From: Bacteroidales bacterium
Lineage (GTDB): Bacteria > Bacteroidota > Bacteroidia > Bacteroidales > NBLH01
DNA length: 9,008 bases
Direction: 5' to 3'
Assembly (NCBI GenBank): GCA_029933755.1
Contig: JAOZNO010000111.1
Span: 1-9,008, forward strand
The number at the start of each line of letters is the position of its first letter. The first letter of the stretch is position 1. Position numbers and translations under genes: made by a program. This document shows positions 6,731 through 9,008 of the stretch, in pieces. The notes beneath the pieces are model-generated. The model did not search any database, was not told the DNA's origin, and was given only the letters and a program-made list of their open reading frames with translations.

Positions 6731-7852
6731 TTATTGAGGTGGTGGAGGTGGAGGCGGAGTTGCACCAAATAGTGTCGCAACATCAGGAACTTGTCCTGCA
6801 GCCAGCCAACCTTGCATCCCTTGTTTCCATACAAACGATTCTTTTGTTAATTGTCCTTGTCCAATCATTTGTTGAAGAACATTCATGTCAAAAGGTCCTG
6901 TTTGTTGACCATTAACCGAAACGAAATATTGATTCGTCGGTGGTGGTGGTGGTGGATTATTTGTGTTTTGTTGATTCGTATTTTGCTGATTTGTATTTTG
7001 ATTCTGGTTTTGATTCATCATTTGCTGCATCATGGCCATGCCCATCATGTTTTCCATTCCGCCACCGCCGCCGCCAGTATTTCCTGCAGCTTTTTCCATC
7101 GCATCAGCACCTTTCATTTGTGAGTACTTATTCATATCACCTAGCATATTCATGCCAGTTCCTTCATCTAACTTTTTCTGAAGTTCATCAGGTAAACTAA
7201 TACTGGAAATAAGAAACTTAGTTATTTCTAGACCATATTCTGCAAATTCTTCACCAAGTTTAGATTGACAGAATTCTGATAGATCTTTATAGTTTTGAGC
7301 AAAATCTAAAAGTGCTAACTTACTTTCACCTATTGCGTCAATAAATCGGGTAACCATCATGCTTCTTAATTCACTACTAATTTCATCTGTAGTAAATTCG
7401 CCATCTGTTCCTGAAACCTCTTTGATGAACTTAACAGGATCTGTAACTTTCATGGTATATGTACCAAATGCTCTTAAGCTTACCCTGCCAAAATCAGCAT
7501 CCCTAATATAAAATACATTTGGAGTTCCCCATTTCATGTTGGTGAACTTTTTGGTGTTTAAAAAGTATACCTCTGCTTTAAAAGGGCTGTTAAACCCGTA
7601 TTTCCAGCCTTTAATAGTTGTTAGCAGAGGTAGGTTTTGGGTTGTTAGTTCGTATCTTCCCGGAGGGAAAACGTCAGCAATTTCACCCTCGTTAATAAAT
7701 ACAGCAACCTGTGATTCACGTACGGTAAGTTGTGCTCCATTTTTTATTTCATTTCCTTGTCGTTCGAAACGATAAACCATTGTGTCGCTGGATGAGTCTA
7801 TCCATTCGATTATATCAATTAATTCACCTTTTAGTTTGTCAAATAATCCCAT
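6731..7852 (-). CDS. SPFH-domain protein with C-terminal GYF-like domain (YdjI-like)
   Basis: This 373-residue protein belongs to the SPFH (virion core protein-like, YdjI) group. Its N-terminus (MGLFDKLKGELIDIIEW) is amphipathic, and no transmembrane helix is seen. The SPFH domain spans about 25-230, with VRESQVAVFINEGEIADVFPPGRYEL (44-69) and FNSPFKAEVYFLNTKKF (87-103) as family-typical stretches. After a GDMNKYSQMKGADAME segment comes a flexible stretch: six glycines, Met-rich MMGMAMMQQMMNQ, Asn/Gln repeats and six prolines (258-305). A GYF-like domain (DUF4339 type) at about 308-361 follows, with GPFDMNVLQQM and WKQGMQGWLAA, then a seven-proline tail at 366-372. The start at 7852 is the only ATG giving the family N-terminus. 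Bacillus YdjI is recruited to the membrane by YdjG/YdjH and binds PspA. By analogy this protein would act as a scaffold with the zinc-ribbon partner encoded next. Confidence 0.88.
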   Translation of the reverse strand: MGLFDKLKGELIDIIEWIDSSSDTMVYRFERQGNEIKNGAQLTVRESQVAVFINEGEIADVFPPGRYELTTQNLPLLTTIKGWKYGFNSPFKAEVYFLNTKKFTNMKWGTPNVFYIRDADFGRVSLRAFGTYTMKVTDPVKFIKEVSGTDGEFTTDEISSELRSMMVTRFIDAIGESKLALLDFAQNYKDLSEFCQSKLGEEFAEYGLEITKFLISSISLPDELQKKLDEGTGMNMLGDMNKYSQMKGADAMEKAAGNTGGGGGGMENMMGMAMMQQMMNQNQNQNTNQQNTNQQNTNNPPPPPPTNQYFVSVNGQQTGPFDMNVLQQMIGQGQLTKESFVWKQGMQGWLAAGQVPDVATLFGATPPPPPPPQ

Positions 7853-7876
7853 ATGTTTTTAGTTTAAAATTTTGTA

Positions 7877-7907
7877 GAAATATAAGTTAATTATAAGAAA
7901 AATCAAA
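7877..7907 (-). promoter_or_regulatory. Candidate promoter for the SPFH gene
   Basis: On the minus strand TTTG (7904-7907) is followed after exactly 19 bases by TATATTTC (7877-7884), one mismatch from the Bacteroidota -7 box TAnnTTTG. The predicted start lies about 15-20 bases before the SPFH ATG. The -33 element overlaps the AT-rich hairpin that follows the sigma factor gene. Confidence 0.45.
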
Positions 7908-7919
7908 ATGTTTTTGATT
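7901..7919 (-). terminator. Weak AT-rich hairpin after the sigma factor gene
   Basis: AATCAAAA and TTTTGATT pair perfectly around a 3-base loop, 8 bases after the sigma gene stop. On the minus strand a short T-rich run (TTTCTT) follows. With only two G-C-type pairs it is a weak intrinsic terminator at best. Confidence 0.3.
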
Positions 7920-7927
7920 AGAGCGTA

Positions 7928-8782
7928 TTATAGGTACGACTTTAATATTTTGCTGCGAGATCGTAAAACTTTAATGACTTTTCCTTTAATCTGTCGAACC
8001 CTTTCTCTGGTAAGGTCAAATTTCTCGCCAATCTCTTCTAAGGTAAATGCATTTTTGTAGCTTAAGCCGTAATATAATCTAATTATTTCAGCTTCTCTGT
8101 GTGTTAATGTTGAAAGAATTCTCTCAATCTCCTTATTTAAGGATTCTTTTAATAAATTCTTTTCTGGACTTATGCTGTCTTTGCTCAACATTATGTCGTA
8201 AAGATTGTTGTCTTCATCCTGAAGTAAAGGGGCATCCATTGATACGTGGTGTCCTGTATTATTCATTATTTGCTTTATTTCCTGAGGTGCCAAATCAAGT
8301 TCTTTCGCAATTTCTTCCGGTGTTGGTGCTCGTTCAAATTCTTGTTCTAAACGTGTGAATACTTGATTGATTTTGTTGATTGAGCCTATTTTATTCAATG
8401 GTAAGCGAACAATTCTTGCTTGTTCAGCCAAAGCCTGCAATATTGATTGCCTAATCCACCATACTGCATACGATATGAATTTGAACCCTTTTGTCTCGTC
8501 AAATCGTTTTGCCGCTTTTATTAGACCAAGATTACCTTCATTAATTAAATCTGGCAAAGTGAGCCCTTGATTTTGATACTGTTTTGATACAGAAACAACA
8601 AACCTGAGATTTCCTCTTATTAATTTATTGAGGGCAATATAATCATCTTGTTTAATTCTGCGTGCCAACTCAACTTCCTCTTCAGTGGTTAATAAATCAA
8701 TTTTTCCAATCTCCTGGAGATATTTGTCCAAAGATGCGGCTTCGCGGTTGGTTACCTGTTTTGTGATTTTTAGTTGTCGCAT
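7928..8782 (-). CDS. rpoD: RNA polymerase sigma factor, RpoD/SigA type
   Basis: This is a 284-residue sigma-70 factor that directs core RNA polymerase to promoters. Its length matches the short Bacteroidota primary sigma factor, which lacks region 1.1. The N-terminal MRQLKITKQVTNREAASLDKY (1-21) and region 1.2 follow the family closely. Region 2 contains NLRFVVSVSKQYQNQG (58-73), DLINEGNLGLIKAAKRFD (78-95) and the -10 recognition helix with YAVWWIRQSI (105-114). Region 4.2, FTLEEIGEKFDLTRERVRQIK (246-266), is the -35/-33 reading helix. Some positions look unlike the usual Bacteroidota RpoD: the 187-210 stretch, SYKNAF at 241-246 and GKVIKVLRSRSKIL at 267-280, where EKAIRRLR-type sequence is usual. 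It may therefore be a second, RpoD-like paralogue and not the main factor. The gene symbol is given for the family only. Confidence 0.88.
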   Translation of the reverse strand: MRQLKITKQVTNREAASLDKYLQEIGKIDLLTTEEEVELARRIKQDDYIALNKLIRGNLRFVVSVSKQYQNQGLTLPDLINEGNLGLIKAAKRFDETKGFKFISYAVWWIRQSILQALAEQARIVRLPLNKIGSINKINQVFTRLEQEFERAPTPEEIAKELDLAPQEIKQIMNNTGHHVSMDAPLLQDEDNNLYDIMLSKDSISPEKNLLKESLNKEIERILSTLTHREAEIIRLYYGLSYKNAFTLEEIGEKFDLTRERVRQIKGKVIKVLRSRSKILKSYL

Positions 8783-8876
8783 ACTAAAAGATGAATTGAG
8801 TTTTGACTGTGAAAATAATCAAATTTTATTAAATTTCATTGAAAATGAAAAAAAATGTTAAAAATTTTGAAATATA

Positions 8877-8907
8877 TTTGTAGATGGCAATCTATTTTTT
8901 ACTTTTG
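8877..8907 (+). promoter_or_regulatory. Consensus Bacteroidota promoter for tRNA-Ser
   Basis: TTTG at 8877-8880 and TACTTTTG at 8900-8907 are separated by exactly 19 bases, a perfect match to the -33 TTTG / -7 TAnnTTTG pattern of the Bacteroidota primary sigma factor. Transcription should start near 8912-8915, only a few bases before the mature 5' end of the tRNA at 8919, so the 5' leader for RNase P would be very short. Confidence 0.8.
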
Positions 8908-8918
8908 CATCGCTTAAA

Positions 8919-9007
<89 letters not shown>

Positions 9008-9008
9008 A

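Noticed and set aside
6851..7200. Two plus-strand ORFs rich in Trp, Val, His and Arg opposite the SPFH gene
   Set aside because: They are antisense to the poly-proline, Asn/Gln and Gly-rich codons of the SPFH protein; low-complexity DNA explains their length and composition.

Overview
The window looks like chromosomal DNA from a Bacteroidota (Bacteroidetes), possibly a marine or sediment Bacteroidales/Marinilabiliales-type organism; the order is a guess. The evidence: AT-rich DNA; a short RpoD-type sigma factor without region 1.1; a promoter with the Bacteroidota -33 TTTG / -7 TAnnTTTG consensus in front of a tRNA; start codons without Shine-Dalgarno sequences; and a tRNA gene without encoded CCA.

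Layout. Positions 1-164 hold no gene I can support. RecJ, a single-strand exonuclease of DNA repair, is on the plus strand (165-1880). It is followed by a REP-associated tyrosine transposase (RAYT) locus, about 1919-2695. This holds a small Y1/HuH transposase with one long palindrome just upstream, one just downstream, and a third, perfect 48-bp palindrome inside the transposase's own reading frame. On the minus strand comes a two-gene ABC exporter: the ATPase (5098-4154), then an ABC-2 permease of the NatB/YhaP type (4103-2778). Positions 5099-5519 are a gene-poor stretch holding repeat fragments and one doubtful 55-codon ORF. Then, still on the minus strand and in transcription order, come an RpoD-type sigma factor (8782-7928), an SPFH protein with a C-terminal GYF-like domain between proline runs (7852-6731), and a double zinc-ribbon protein with a C-terminal membrane anchor (6629-5520). 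A tRNA-Ser(GCT) gene lies divergently on the plus strand at the right edge.

How they may work together. The SPFH and zinc-ribbon proteins resemble the YdjI and YdjG partners of the Bacillus subtilis PspA-associated membrane-stress operon. I infer a two-gene membrane-associated module here, with an intrinsic terminator between the genes that would keep the second at a lower level. The ABC pair is an ordinary exporter operon. RecJ, the sigma factor and the tRNA are core functions.

The most unusual structure is the RAYT locus. A repeat that this transposase class is thought to mobilise has become part of the transposase protein itself, lying in the linker between the HuH motif and the catalytic tyrosine helix. 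The sigma factor also looks more divergent than a typical Bacteroidota primary sigma factor and may be a paralogue.
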